DNA of 7,505 bases, from positions 1 through 7,505 of the forward strand of contig DAOWAH010000069.1 in NCBI GenBank assembly GCA_030634675.1, written 5' to 3'. This stretch comes from Fidelibacterota bacterium. GTDB lineage: Bacteria > Marinisomatota > Marinisomatia > Marinisomatales > TCS56. A model generated the notes under the pieces. It searched no databases and was not told where the DNA came from. It saw only the letters and a list, made by a program, of their open reading frames with translations. Position numbers and translations under genes: made by a program. Below are positions 1 through 7,504 of this stretch, piece by piece (positions within the stretch are counted from its first letter, which is position 1; every line of letters starts with the position of its first letter).

Positions 1-7
1 AACAACT

Positions 8-382
8 ATGCCGACGATAAATCAACTAGTAAGAAAAGGAAGAAAGCGGATCGTAAAGAAAAACGCGACACCCGCTTTGAAAGGTAATCCCCAAAAACGT
101 GGTGTATGCACACGTGTTTATACGACTACACCCAAAAAACCTAATTCCGCACTAAGGAAAGTTGCTCGTGTACGATTAACTAATGGTTTTGAGGTGACAG
201 CTTATATACCCGGAGAAGGGCATAACCTGCAAGAACACTCAATCGTGATGATTGAAGGTGGCCGTGTTAAAGACCTTCCTGGTGTTCGCTATCATATTAT
301 TCGCGGTACTTTTGATACAGCAGGTGTGTCAGATCGCAAAACCAGCCGGTCGCGTTACGGTGCTAAACGTCCGAAATCCTGA
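8..382 (+). CDS. rpsL: 30S ribosomal protein S12
   Basis: S12 sits at the 30S decoding centre and helps monitor codon-anticodon pairing. The 124-residue product has the usual family length and the conserved blocks in order: NQLVRKGR (5-12), [20 protein letters not shown] (28-47) and [10 protein letters not shown] (69-78), then [13 protein letters not shown] (84-96). Lys43, Lys44 and Lys88, the region where streptomycin-resistance changes occur in other bacteria, are all unaltered, as is Asp89, the residue methylthiolated in E. coli. The ATG at 8 gives the standard [11 protein letters not shown]-terminus. Only seven bases precede it, so neither its ribosome binding site nor the operon promoter can be judged. 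It ends in TGA, two bases before rpsG. Identification is secure. Confidence 0.99.
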   Translation: MPTINQLVRKGRKRIVKKNATPALKGNPQKRGVCTRVYTTTPKKPNSALRKVARVRLTNGFEVTAYIPGEGHNLQEHSIVMIEGGRVKDLPGVRYHIIRGTFDTAGVSDRKTSRSRYGAKRPKS

Positions 383-384
383 TC

Positions 385-849
385 ATGAGAAAAAAAAGAG
401 CAGAACGTCGTAAAATTTCTCCCGACCCGGTTTATAATGACATTGTTGTTGCCAAATTCATCAATTATCTGATGTTGCGTGGAAAAAAAGGGATTGCGGA
501 GCAGATATTTTATGAAGCGATTGAAATTATAAATAAACGTACCAAAGCCGAAGGTTTGCAGATTTTTAAGACGGCAATCGAAAATGCTTCCCCGCAGGTT
601 GTTGTCAAATCACGGCGGATTGGTGGAGCAACTTATCAGGTACCTATTGAAGTATCCAAACATCGTCAATTTTATCTAGTATCTAAATGGGTCATCGCAG
701 CGGCCCGTAGTCGCTCAGGCCGGGCTATGGCTGATAGGCTGGCATTGGAATTGATCGCAGCCGCTAATAACGAAGGTGGAGCGATTAAGAAAAAAGATGA
801 CACTCACCGGATGGCTGAAGCTAATAAGGCTTTTGCTCACTTCAGGTAA
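385..849 (+). CDS. rpsG: 30S ribosomal protein S7
   Basis: S7 is the primary binder of the 3' major domain of 16S rRNA; it nucleates assembly of the 30S head and contacts E-site tRNA. The product has 154 residues, close to the usual 155-156. It shows the basic N-terminus with PDPVYND (13-19), the SRRIGGATYQVP block (76-87), AARSRSGRAMADRLA (106-120) and the C-terminal DTHRMAEANKAFAH (139-152). The ATG two bases after the rpsL stop is the only start that gives the normal N-terminus. No Shine-Dalgarno sequence precedes it, so termination-reinitiation coupling to rpsL is likely (inference). In E. coli S7 represses its own translation through a spacer of about 100 bases between rpsL and rpsG; here that spacer is absent. 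Codons 2-5 contain a run of eight A (390-397). Confidence 0.99.
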   Translation: MRKKRAERRKISPDPVYNDIVVAKFINYLMLRGKKGIAEQIFYEAIEIINKRTKAEGLQIFKTAIENASPQVVVKSRRIGGATYQVPIEVSKHRQFYLVSKWVIAAARSRSGRAMADRLALELIAAANNEGGAIKKKDDTHRMAEANKAFAHFR

Positions 850-858
850 ATTTCTGCG

Positions 859-2949
859 ATGAAGAATCTTTCCCTCGATAAAGTACGCAATATCGGTATC
901 ATGGCTCACATCGATGCCGGTAAAACAACTCTGACAGAGCGTATTCTATATTACACCGGTCGTTTGCACCGGATGGGCGAGGTTCATGAAGGTATGGCCA
1001 CAATGGATTGGATGGAGCAGGAAAAAGAACGTGGTATTACTATCACTTCGGCTGCAACAACTACACAATGGGATGGAAACCGAATTAATATAATTGATAC
1101 ACCCGGTCATGTTGATTTTACTGTTGAGGTTGAGCGCTCCCTGAGAGTGTTGGATGGTGCCGTCGCAGTATTTTGTGCAGTCGGCGGGGTTGAACCGCAG
1201 AGTGAAACAGTGTGGCGCCAGGCGGATAAATATTCGGTACCGCGCATTGCTTTTGTGAACAAGATGGACCGTACCGGGGCTGATTTTCTAAATGTTATAG
1301 AGATGATCAAGAAACGGTTAAGCGCCAATCCCTTACCGTTAGTACTTCCAATCGGATCAGGAGATTTATTTACCGGTTTAATCGATCTAATTGAGAATCG
1401 TGCTATCCTGTATAACGAATCGACACTTGGAGCCCGGTTCGACTATTATAAAATTCCTGACGATATGGCTGATCTGGCTGCAGAATGGCGCCATCATCTT
1501 ATTGAGGAAATTGCTACATACGATGAAGCACTATTGGAAAAATATTTAAACGATGAACCTCTGACCGCCGATGAAATCAAAGCCGCTGTTCGAAAGGGCT
1601 GTCTTGATAATACTTTTATCCCTACAATCTGTGGTTCCGCTTTTAAAAATAAAGGTGTCCAGCGTGTTCTGGATGCAGTCGTAGATTTTTTACCATCACC
1701 GCTGGATGTAGGTGAAATTAAGGGTTTTAATCCAAATAATACTGATATGGAAATTATCAGGAAAACCAATGAAGATGAGTCATTCAGCGCGCTGGCTTTT
1801 AAAATTATGACTGACCCATATGTTGGAAAACTTACCTATATACGCGTCTATTCCGGTAAAATGAATGCAGGATCGGCCGTATTTAATCCCAATACCGGAA
1901 AAAAAGAGCGTATTGCTCGTATCTTACTGATGCACGCCAATAAACGGGAAGAATTGAAGTCGGTTGGTGCCGGAGATATTGTTGCTGTTATTGGCTTGAA
2001 AAAGACTAATACTGGTCATACGTTATGCGATGCTAAAAATCCGATTCTGCTAGAATCGATGGATTTCCCCGAACCAGTTGTGGAAGTATCGGTTGAGCCC
2101 ATCAGTCAAGCGGATCAGGAATCTCTTGATAAAGGATTGATCAAATTAAGTGATGAAGACCCTACTTTCAAGGTTTCCACCAATGAGGATACCGGGCAAA
2201 CAATCATTGCCGGAATGGGCGAGTTACATCTGGAAATTCTGATTGATCGTTTATTACGTGAATTTAAAGTGCAGGCTCATATCGGAAAGCCGCAAGTTGC
2301 CTACACAGAAGCTATTACCAGTCGCGTTGAAAAAGTTAATGGAAAATTTATTAGACAATCCGGTGGTCGGGGGCAATACGGTCATGTTGTGATCAATGTC
2401 GAACCCAATGAAACCGGAAAAGGTTATCATTTTGAAAGCAAGATTGTCGGTGGTGCAATACCAAGAGAGTATATCTCTGCTGTCAATCAGGGAATCCGGG
2501 AAGCCATTAAAAATGGGAGTATTGCCGGTTATCCGATAGAAGATATTCGGGTCGAACTTGTTGATGGATCATACCATGATGTCGATTCCTCCGAATTAGC
2601 CTTTAAAATTGCCGGTTCCATGGCGGTTCAGGAAGCATGTAAAAAAGCTAATCCGGTACTTATGGAGCCCATGATGAATGTTGAGGTCATAGTTCCGGAG
2701 GAATACATCGGTGATGTAATGAGTGATATTAGCTCAAGGCGTGGAAACATCAATGGTATGAATCAGCGTAAGGATGCCCATGTTTTAGAATCGCGCGTAC
2801 CACTTGTTGCGATGTTTGGATATGCTACTGACTTGCGATCTCTTACTCAGGGGCGGGCAATTTTCTCAATGGAATTCTCTACTTTTGAGCAAGTTCCTGC
2901 CGGCATTCAATCAGACATCATCGAACGCATACACGGAAAAGCATCATAG
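859..2949 (+). CDS. fusA: Elongation factor G (EF-G), translocase GTPase
   Basis: EF-G uses GTP to move tRNAs and mRNA through the ribosome and, with ribosome recycling factor, splits post-termination ribosomes. The 696-residue protein has the full five-domain length. The G domain shows the P-loop AHIDAGKT (16-23), RGIT (58-61), DTPGH (80-84), NKMD (134-137) and a GSAF motif (259-262). Domain II starts near 310, domain III carries GMGELHLEI (452-460), and domain IV carries [12 protein letters not shown] (499-510). The domain IV tip SYHDVDSSE (571-579) keeps His573, equivalent to E. coli His583, which enters the decoding site. Domain V follows from about 600 and includes [14 protein letters not shown] (654-667). 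The ATG at 859 lies nine bases after rpsG; only a weak CAGG (843-846) precedes it. Operon position and intact motifs indicate the main translational EF-G, not a paralogue. Confidence 0.99.
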   Translation: MKNLSLDKVRNIGIMAHIDAGKTTLTERILYYTGRLHRMGEVHEGMATMDWMEQEKERGITITSAATTTQWDGNRINIIDTPGHVDFTVEVERSLRVLDGAVAVFCAVGGVEPQSETVWRQADKYSVPRIAFVNKMDRTGADFLNVIEMIKKRLSANPLPLVLPIGSGDLFTGLIDLIENRAILYNESTLGARFDYYKIPDDMADLAAEWRHHLIEEIATYDEALLEKYLNDEPLTADEIKAAVRKGCLDNTFIPTICGSAFKNKGVQRVLDAVVDFLPSPLDVGEIKGFNPNNTDMEIIRKTNEDESFSALAFKIMTDPYVGKLTYIRVYSGKMNAGSAVFNPNTGKKERIARILLMHANKREELKSVGAGDIVAVIGLKKTNTGHTLCDAKNPILLESMDFPEPVVEVSVEPISQADQESLDKGLIKLSDEDPTFKVSTNEDTGQTIIAGMGELHLEILIDRLLREFKVQAHIGKPQVAYTEAITSRVEKVNGKFIRQSGGRGQYGHVVINVEPNETGKGYHFESKIVGGAIPREYISAVNQGIREAIKNGSIAGYPIEDIRVELVDGSYHDVDSSELAFKIAGSMAVQEACKKANPVLMEPMMNVEVIVPEEYIGDVMSDISSRRGNINGMNQRKDAHVLESRVPLVAMFGYATDLRSLTQGRAIFSMEFSTFEQVPAGIQSDIIERIHGKAS

Positions 2950-2953
2950 GAAA

Positions 2954-2960
2954 AAGGAGG
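2954..2960 (+). promoter_or_regulatory. Strong Shine-Dalgarno sequence for tuf
   Basis: AAGGAGG lies four bases upstream of the tuf ATG, within the 15-base gap between fusA and tuf and its flanks. Among the complete gene starts in this window it is the best match to the anti-Shine-Dalgarno sequence. That fits the need for EF-Tu in large excess over EF-G and ribosomal proteins made from the same transcript. The link to output level is an inference. Confidence 0.85.
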
Positions 2961-2964
2961 ATCT

Positions 2965-4155
2965 ATGTCCAAGGCAAAATTTGAGCGGACCAAGCCTCAT
3001 GTCAACATTGGAACAATCGGCCATGTTGATCATGGTAAGACAACATTAACGGCAGCGATAACGATGGTCCAGTCGCTGCGTGGTTTTTCAGAGATACGCG
3101 ATTTTGATTCGATCGATAACGCTCCTGAGGAGCGTGAGCGTGGTATTACGATCCAGACAGCCCATGTAGAATATGAGACAGCGAACCGTCACTATGCCCA
3201 TGTGGACTGCCCGGGACACGCTGACTATATTAAGAATATGATTACGGGAGCGGCACAGATGGACGGTTCGATCCTGGTGGTGAGTGCGGCCGATGGTCCC
3301 ATGCCCCAGACCCGTGAGCATGTGTTGCTGGCCCGTCAGGTCAACGTACCCAGTATGGTGGTCTTTATGAATAAGACGGACCAGGTTGATGATCCGGAGC
3401 TGCTGGAGTTGGTGGAGATGGAGTTGCGGGACTTATTGAACGAATATGAATTTCCTGGTGATGAGACACCGATAATCCGTGGCAGCGCCTTGGAGGCGAT
3501 GGAAAATCCGACCGATGAAGAGAAGACGAAATGCATTGTTGAGATCCTGGAGGCTTGCGATTCATTCATACCGGAGCCGAAGCGTGACATTGACCGTCCG
3601 TTCTTGATGCCGGTGGAAGATGTATTCAGTATTACTGGTCGTGGTACGGTTGGTACGGGTCGTATTGAGCGTGGCATAGTGAAGGTTGGCGATGAGGTGG
3701 AGATTCTGGGTATGGATGCCCATGAGAAGTCGGTGGTGACCGGCGTAGAGATGTTCCGCAAGATTTTGGATCAGGGACAGGCCGGCGATAATGCGGGATT
3801 GTTACTACGCGGTGTTGACAAGGAATTTTTGAGGCGTGGGATGGTATTAGCCAAGCCCAATAGTATTACACCACATACCAGATTCAAGGCCGAAGTGTAT
3901 GTTTTGAAGAAGGAAGAAGGTGGCCGTCACACGCCCTTTTTCACAGGCTACCGTCCCCAGTTTTATTTCCGTACGACTGATGTGACCGGTGTGGCAACCT
4001 TACCGGCGGGAACTGAGATGGTAATGCCGGGTGATAATGTGGAGATGGAAGTGAAATTGATCACATCGATAGCGATGGATAAGGAATTGCGTTTTGCGAT
4101 TCGCGAAGGCGGACATACGGTTGGCGCCGGTGTCGTAACCGAAATTATCGAGTAA
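2965..4155 (+). CDS. tuf: Elongation factor Tu (EF-Tu)
   Basis: EF-Tu delivers aminoacyl-tRNA to the ribosomal A site as a ternary complex with GTP. The 396-residue product has all three domains. The G domain shows GHVDHGKT (19-26), RGIT (59-62), DCPGH (81-85, with the catalytic His85), NKTD (136-139) and SAL (174-176). Domain 2 starts near 212 and domain 3 near 305, with GGRHTPFF (319-326) and the REGG..VGAG block (380-389). NKTD fits the NKxD rule although Cys or Val is more usual at the third place. Two positions differ from near-universal residues: Gly230 in GRGTVGTGR, where Val or Ala is expected, and His384, where Arg is usual. Codon use differs sharply from fusA: by hand count Lys AAG is 16 of 19, against 12 of 41 in fusA. 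A second tuf copy elsewhere is possible but cannot be seen here. Confidence 0.99.
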   Translation: MSKAKFERTKPHVNIGTIGHVDHGKTTLTAAITMVQSLRGFSEIRDFDSIDNAPEERERGITIQTAHVEYETANRHYAHVDCPGHADYIKNMITGAAQMDGSILVVSAADGPMPQTREHVLLARQVNVPSMVVFMNKTDQVDDPELLELVEMELRDLLNEYEFPGDETPIIRGSALEAMENPTDEEKTKCIVEILEACDSFIPEPKRDIDRPFLMPVEDVFSITGRGTVGTGRIERGIVKVGDEVEILGMDAHEKSVVTGVEMFRKILDQGQAGDNAGLLLRGVDKEFLRRGMVLAKPNSITPHTRFKAEVYVLKKEEGGRHTPFFTGYRPQFYFRTTDVTGVATLPAGTEMVMPGDNVEMEVKLITSIAMDKELRFAIREGGHTVGAGVVTEIIE

Positions 4156-4159
4156 AGGA
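4154..4159 (+). promoter_or_regulatory. Shine-Dalgarno sequence supporting the GTG start of rpsJ
   Basis: AAAGGA overlaps the tuf stop codon and lies six bases before the GTG at 4166. Its spacing, and the absence of any in-frame ATG before the conserved S10 N-terminus, settle the GTG as the start. Confidence 0.75.
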
Positions 4160-4165
4160 TAGGCA

Positions 4166-4474
4166 GTGCCGAAACAATCGATCAGAATTAGTCTGAAGGC
4201 TTACGACCATACTTTGTTGGATAAATCCACGGAAAAGATCGTAAGAACAGCGAAATCGACGGGCGCAGTAATATCGGGGCCAATTCCATTACCGACCAAG
4301 CGCTCTGTCTACACTGTGCTCAGATCACCGTTTGTGGATAAAAAATCACGTGAACAATTCCAGACAAAAATCCATAAACGGTTAATCGATATTTTGAATT
4401 CAACCCCCAAGACCGTTGAAGCACTGATGAAGCTGGATCTACCTGCTGGTGTCGATATCGAGATAAAGGTGTGA
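4166..4474 (+). CDS. rpsJ: 30S ribosomal protein S10 (NusE)
   Basis: S10 is a 30S head protein that also acts as NusE, pairing with NusB in antitermination complexes and contacting NusG to couple transcription and translation. The product has 102 residues, the normal length, with [10 protein letters not shown] (6-15), SGPIPLPT (37-44), [18 protein letters not shown] (48-65) and a typical C-terminus ending [11 protein letters not shown]. It starts with GTG, ten bases after tuf; the GTG gives the family N-terminus directly ([14 protein letters not shown]). In the loop at 53-60, residue 56 is Phe where His is the rule, next to Val57, a site of tigecycline-resistance changes in other bacteria. 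In E. coli rpsJ is preceded by a long leader through which L4 controls the operon; no room for such a leader exists here. Confidence 0.98.
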   Translation: MPKQSIRISLKAYDHTLLDKSTEKIVRTAKSTGAVISGPIPLPTKRSVYTVLRSPFVDKKSREQFQTKIHKRLIDILNSTPKTVEALMKLDLPAGVDIEIKV

Positions 4475-4475
4475 C

Positions 4476-5093
4476 ATGCGTGGCTTAATTGGTAAAAAAA
4501 TTGGTATGACGCAGATTTTTGATGATTCGGGCCAGGTTACTCCGGTAACAGTTATTGAAGCGGGTCCATGTGTTGTAACCCAGGTCAAAACAGTAGATAA
4601 TGATGGTTATAGCGCTATCCAGGTTGGTTTTGGGAAGCGAAAATCGAAGCATACCACTAAACCAATGATGGGTCATTTTGCTAAAGCGGCTGTAGATCCC
4701 CAATATGCATTAGCAGAGTTTGAAGGTGTTCAAGGATTTGAATATAAATCAGGCCAGCGATTCACTGTTGCCATTTTTCATAAAGGTGAAAAAGTTGCAG
4801 TATCCGGAACATCCAAAGGTAAAGGCTTTGCCGGAGTGATAAAACGGCATGGATTTCAGCGTCAACCGGAAACTCATGGTCAAAGCGAATACCTTCGTCA
4901 CGGCGGTTCAATTGGCCAATCGTCAGATCCTTCCCGAGTTTGGAAGGGGATGAAAATGCCCGGTCATATGGGCGTTGACCTGGTCACGGTTAAAAATTTA
5001 AAAGTGGCTCATGTTGATGAAGAAAATAATCAACTATTTATACGTGGTGCTGTACCAGGCGCAAATAACGGATTAATTATTATTACAAAGTAA
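4476..5093 (+). CDS. rplC: 50S ribosomal protein L3
   Basis: L3 binds near the 3' end of 23S rRNA, initiates 50S assembly and sends a loop towards the peptidyl-transferase centre. The product has 205 residues, normal for the family. It opens with the classic [13 protein letters not shown] (3-15), shows [17 protein letters not shown] (111-127), and continues into the central loop with THGQS (133-137), [19 protein letters not shown] (143-161) and PGHMG (162-166), then VTVKNLKV (170-177). The loop departs from the common APGSIGA and GRMG wording (HGGSIGQ, GHMG). The ATG lies one base after the rpsJ stop and is preceded by AAGGTG (4466-4471), a fair ribosome binding site inside rpsJ, so translation of the two is probably coupled. 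Identification is secure. Confidence 0.98.
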   Translation: MRGLIGKKIGMTQIFDDSGQVTPVTVIEAGPCVVTQVKTVDNDGYSAIQVGFGKRKSKHTTKPMMGHFAKAAVDPQYALAEFEGVQGFEYKSGQRFTVAIFHKGEKVAVSGTSKGKGFAGVIKRHGFQRQPETHGQSEYLRHGGSIGQSSDPSRVWKGMKMPGHMGVDLVTVKNLKVAHVDEENNQLFIRGAVPGANNGLIIITK

Positions 5094-5095
5094 CC

Positions 5096-5722
5096 ATGAA
5101 ATTACAAGTACTTAAACAAGATGGCTCCCCGAGCTCGAAAATAACGGTTGCTGATTCCGTATTTGGGATTACTCCCAACGAGACAGTTGTTCATCAGGCT
5201 GTGCAATCTGAAATGACCAACAGTCGCCAAGGAACGCATGCCACAAAAAATCGGGCTTTAAAAACCGGTGGTGGTAGGAAACCATGGCGCCAAAAGGGCC
5301 GTGGTGTGGCTCGCGCCGGTTCGACTCGATCACCGTTATGGCGTGGTGGCGCAACCATATTTGGACCAGAACCACATAGTTATTCATACAAGTTACCCAA
5401 AAAAGTGCGGCATTTGGCGCGTCGATCCCTGTTATCATTTAAAGCTCAAAATAATGAACTGATTATTGTTGAGTCATTGCAAGTTAGTGTTCCAAAGACA
5501 AAAGAATTCATAAGTATCCTCGCTGATTTGAGCATTAAAGATAAAAAAATTACGGTTTTAACTTCTGTTTTTGAAGATAACCTGTACTTGGCAAGTAGAA
5601 ATCTATCCAACGTCTTTGTATGTTCTGCGAAAGCCGCCAGTACACTGGATCTTATCGATTGTGATATCATCCTGGCTGATAAAGCTGGAATTGCAATTTT
5701 AAACGATCAATTAGCAGCCTAA
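5096..5722 (+). CDS. rplD: 50S ribosomal protein L4
   Basis: L4 binds 23S rRNA, and its extended loop lines the constriction of the exit tunnel together with L22. The product has 208 residues. The loop region reads RQGTHATKNRALKTGGGRKP (44-63), then WRQKGRGVARAGSTRSPLWR (64-83) and GGATIFGPEPHSYSYKLPKK (84-103), after which comes the globular domain with LARRSLLSFK (107-116) and the C-terminal Rossmann-like part. The tunnel-tip motif is KGRG (67-70), where KGTG is the common form. In E. coli L4 also represses the S10 operon; the leader it needs is not present upstream of rpsJ here. The ATG follows the rplC stop after two bases with no Shine-Dalgarno sequence, which suggests reinitiation by ribosomes finishing rplC. 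Confidence 0.98.
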   Translation: MKLQVLKQDGSPSSKITVADSVFGITPNETVVHQAVQSEMTNSRQGTHATKNRALKTGGGRKPWRQKGRGVARAGSTRSPLWRGGATIFGPEPHSYSYKLPKKVRHLARRSLLSFKAQNNELIIVESLQVSVPKTKEFISILADLSIKDKKITVLTSVFEDNLYLASRNLSNVFVCSAKAASTLDLIDCDIILADKAGIAILNDQLAA

Positions 5723-5726
5723 TACA

Positions 5727-6050
5727 ATGACACAGTATAGTAAAATAATTGTTCGGCCGTTATTTACTGAGAAAATGAGTCTGCTTGAAGACCAGCAGCA
5801 GAAATATGCCTTTCAGGTTGACAAGAATGCTAATAAAATCATGATTAAAAGTGCAGTGGAAAAAAAATTCGACGTAAAGGTCATTAAAGTAGCTACTATG
5901 AACCGGTTGGGAAAGCAAAAGCAAATGACGGTACGAAGTGGTGGTCGTTCAATCCGGACGACTGGTAAACGCAGTAATTGGAAAAAGGCTGTGGTTACCC
6001 TGGCGGAAGGGTATACCATTGATCTGTTGAGAGGCGAGACAACTAGTTAA
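5727..6050 (+). CDS. rplW: 50S ribosomal protein L23
   Basis: L23 lies at the outer rim of the exit tunnel, where trigger factor and the signal recognition particle dock. The 107-residue product is slightly longer than many family members (about 95-100). It shows [12 protein letters not shown] (9-20), with Glu15 in the area of the chaperone-contact glutamate of E. coli L23, and [20 protein letters not shown] (26-45). A basic extended loop follows ([10 protein letters not shown], 58-67, to [13 protein letters not shown], 80-92) that reaches into the tunnel wall. The extra length is in the C-terminal tail after TLAEG. The ATG comes four bases after the rplD stop and lacks a recognisable Shine-Dalgarno sequence, so coupled translation is likely. 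Confidence 0.97.
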   Translation: MTQYSKIIVRPLFTEKMSLLEDQQQKYAFQVDKNANKIMIKSAVEKKFDVKVIKVATMNRLGKQKQMTVRSGGRSIRTTGKRSNWKKAVVTLAEGYTIDLLRGETTS

Positions 6051-6052
6051 TC

Positions 6053-6877
6053 ATGGGAATACGGACATTAAAACCAACCACACCCGGCAATCGATTTGCC
6101 ACCCGGAATGACTTCGCCGAACTTACCAAATCGACACCGGAAAAATCACTTACGGTTGCGCTGCATAAAACAGGCGGACGAAATAACAAGGGTAGGATTA
6201 CCATCCGCCATCGTGGTGGGGGACATCGGCGACGTTATCGTATTATTGATTTTAAGCGTAATAAATTCGGTATTGAGGGCCGCGTAGCATCGATAGAATA
6301 TGATCCCAATCGATCTGCTAATATTGCTCTGATTATATACGCTGATGGTGAAAAAAGATATATCATTGCCCCCTTTGGTCTGAAGGTTGGTGATAAGGTT
6401 ATTTCCGGTGAGGAAGCACCTTTGAAAATTGGTAATGCTTTGCAATTAAAAAACATTCCCATCGGAATTGCAGTTCATAATATCGAATTAGTACCTGGTA
6501 AAGGTGCTCAAATGGCACGTAGTGCCGGTGCCAGCGTAAAGATTATGGCACTTGAAAGCGGAATGGTTACTTTACGTTTACCTTCAACTGAGATTCGTAT
6601 AGTACCGGAAAATTGCATGGCAACAATTGGTGAAGTCGGTAATCGTTCCCATGAGCAAATAGTGTCTGGTAAAGCAGGACGTACCCGTTGGCTGGGCCGG
6701 CGACCGCGTGTACGCGGTGTGGCCATGAACCCGGTGGATCATCCCATGGGCGGCGGCGAGGGAAAATCTTCCGGTGGCCGTCATCCGACCACGCCATGGG
6801 GAAAGCCGACTAAGGGATATAAAACCCGCAAAAAGAATAAAAAATCCAACGATTATATTGTGAAGAGGAGAAAGTAG
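6053..6877 (+). CDS. rplB: 50S ribosomal protein L2
   Basis: L2 is one of the most conserved 50S proteins; it is needed for subunit association and for the peptidyl-transferase region. The product has 274 residues, the usual length. It shows KPTTPGNRF (7-15), [20 protein letters not shown] (40-59), [10 protein letters not shown] (62-71), [13 protein letters not shown] (82-94), the [11 protein letters not shown] segment (149-159), and [21 protein letters not shown] (from 217), then [20 protein letters not shown] (240-259). His230, matching E. coli His229, which is linked to peptidyl-transferase activity, is present. Two residues later Met232 replaces the widespread His. From memory this DHPM form occurs in Bacteroidetes-like lineages. 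The ATG follows the rplW stop by two bases with no good ribosome binding site. Confidence 0.99.
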   Translation: MGIRTLKPTTPGNRFATRNDFAELTKSTPEKSLTVALHKTGGRNNKGRITIRHRGGGHRRRYRIIDFKRNKFGIEGRVASIEYDPNRSANIALIIYADGEKRYIIAPFGLKVGDKVISGEEAPLKIGNALQLKNIPIGIAVHNIELVPGKGAQMARSAGASVKIMALESGMVTLRLPSTEIRIVPENCMATIGEVGNRSHEQIVSGKAGRTRWLGRRPRVRGVAMNPVDHPMGGGEGKSSGGRHPTTPWGKPTKGYKTRKKNKKSNDYIVKRRK

Positions 6878-6878
6878 T

Positions 6879-7148
6879 ATGGCTCGATCATTAAAAAAGG
6901 GTCCTTATGTCGATCCTAAATTAATGCTTAAGGTACGAGCTATGAATGAAACGGGAAAGAAAAGGGTCATTAAGACCTGGTCGCGCCGTTCGATGATAAC
7001 TCCGGAATTTGTTGGTCACACAATGGCAATTCATAATGGAAACAAGTTTATCCCGGTTTATATTTATGAAAATATGGTCGGGCATAAATTAGGTGAATTT
7101 GCACCGACTAGAATATTCCGTATGCACTCCGGGGACAGGAAGAAATAG
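6879..7148 (+). CDS. rpsS: 30S ribosomal protein S19
   Basis: S19 forms a complex with S13 in the 30S head, contacts the A-site tRNA region and takes part in bridges to the 50S subunit. The product has 89 residues, near the usual 91-93. It contains [10 protein letters not shown] (3-12), [20 protein letters not shown] (30-49), [12 protein letters not shown] (51-62) and [20 protein letters not shown] (65-84). The ATG lies one base after the rplB TAG stop. GAGGAG (6865-6870), inside the end of rplB and eight bases ahead, is a good ribosome binding site, unlike those of the three preceding genes. Identification is secure. Confidence 0.99.
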   Translation: MARSLKKGPYVDPKLMLKVRAMNETGKKRVIKTWSRRSMITPEFVGHTMAIHNGNKFIPVYIYENMVGHKLGEFAPTRIFRMHSGDRKK

Positions 7149-7150
7149 CA

Positions 7151-7492
7151 ATGGAAGCCTTAGCTAAATACCGCTACGTGAGGCAATCTCCACGAAAAAT
7201 GCGTATTGTAGTCGATACTGTTAGAGGACAGAACGTCGGGAATGCCCTGAATTATCTGCATTTTTCACCGCTTAAAGCCTCAGCACTTATAGAAAAAACT
7301 CTTCGGTCAGCTGTAGCCAATTATATGCAGAAAAGTGAAGGTAGTAATGTGGATCCGGAAAGATTAAAAATTAAAGAAATATTTGTTAATGGTGGACCGG
7401 TAATGAAGCGTTTTCGGGCAGGGTCGATGGGGCGTGCCTCACGAATTCGTAAACCGAGTTGTCATCTAAATATTATCGTCACGGACGAGTAA
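7151..7492 (+). CDS. rplV: 50S ribosomal protein L22
   Basis: L22 binds all domains of 23S rRNA, and its long beta-hairpin meets L4 at the narrowest point of the exit tunnel. The product has 113 residues, normal for the family. It shows YVRQSPRKMRIVVDTVRGQN (9-28), the helical core FSPLKASALIEKTLRSAVAN (38-57), KIKEIFVNGGPVMKRFRAGS (73-92) and MGRASRIRKPSCHL (93-106). The hairpin is full length with no deletion of the kind seen in some macrolide-resistant strains. The ATG is two bases after the rpsS stop, and AGGAAG (7137-7142) eight bases ahead is a workable ribosome binding site. The stop is TAA; the next gene, expected to be rpsC, begins beyond the window. Confidence 0.98.
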   Translation: MEALAKYRYVRQSPRKMRIVVDTVRGQNVGNALNYLHFSPLKASALIEKTLRSAVANYMQKSEGSNVDPERLKIKEIFVNGGPVMKRFRAGSMGRASRIRKPSCHLNIIVTDE

Positions 7493-7497
7493 TAGGC

Positions 7498-7504
7498 AGG
7501 AGGT
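7498..7504 (+). promoter_or_regulatory. Strong Shine-Dalgarno sequence for the next gene, probably rpsC
   Basis: AGGAGGT lies six bases after the rplV stop at the very edge of the window. It is a near-perfect ribosome binding site with its start codon outside. Conserved gene order in the S10 cluster makes rpsC (S3) the expected gene; that identity is inference from order alone. Confidence 0.75.

Noticed and set aside
390..397. Run of eight A near the start of rpsG as a possible slippage or frameshift site
   Set aside because: The zero frame encodes a complete normal S7 and no useful alternative product arises; it simply reflects a Lys/Arg-rich N-terminus.
2950..2964. Possible promoter or terminator between fusA and tuf
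   Set aside because: Fifteen bases are too few, and they hold the tuf Shine-Dalgarno sequence. An internal promoter inside fusA cannot be excluded but I see no convincing one.
2804..3049. An 81-codon plus-strand frame spanning the fusA-tuf junction
   Set aside because: It overlaps the ends of two certain genes in another frame, has no ribosome binding site of its own and no recognisable content.
3121..3133. Perfect short hairpin GCTCCTGAGGAGC within tuf
   Set aside because: The stem is five base pairs with no T-tract, and the bases encode the invariant APEER switch region. It is explained by coding and is not a terminator.
3336..3761. A 141-codon open frame on the minus strand inside tuf
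   Set aside because: It is wholly antisense to a conserved gene, is low-complexity (Ser, Thr and Arg rich) and resembles no protein I recognise. The strong codon bias of tuf readily opens such frames.
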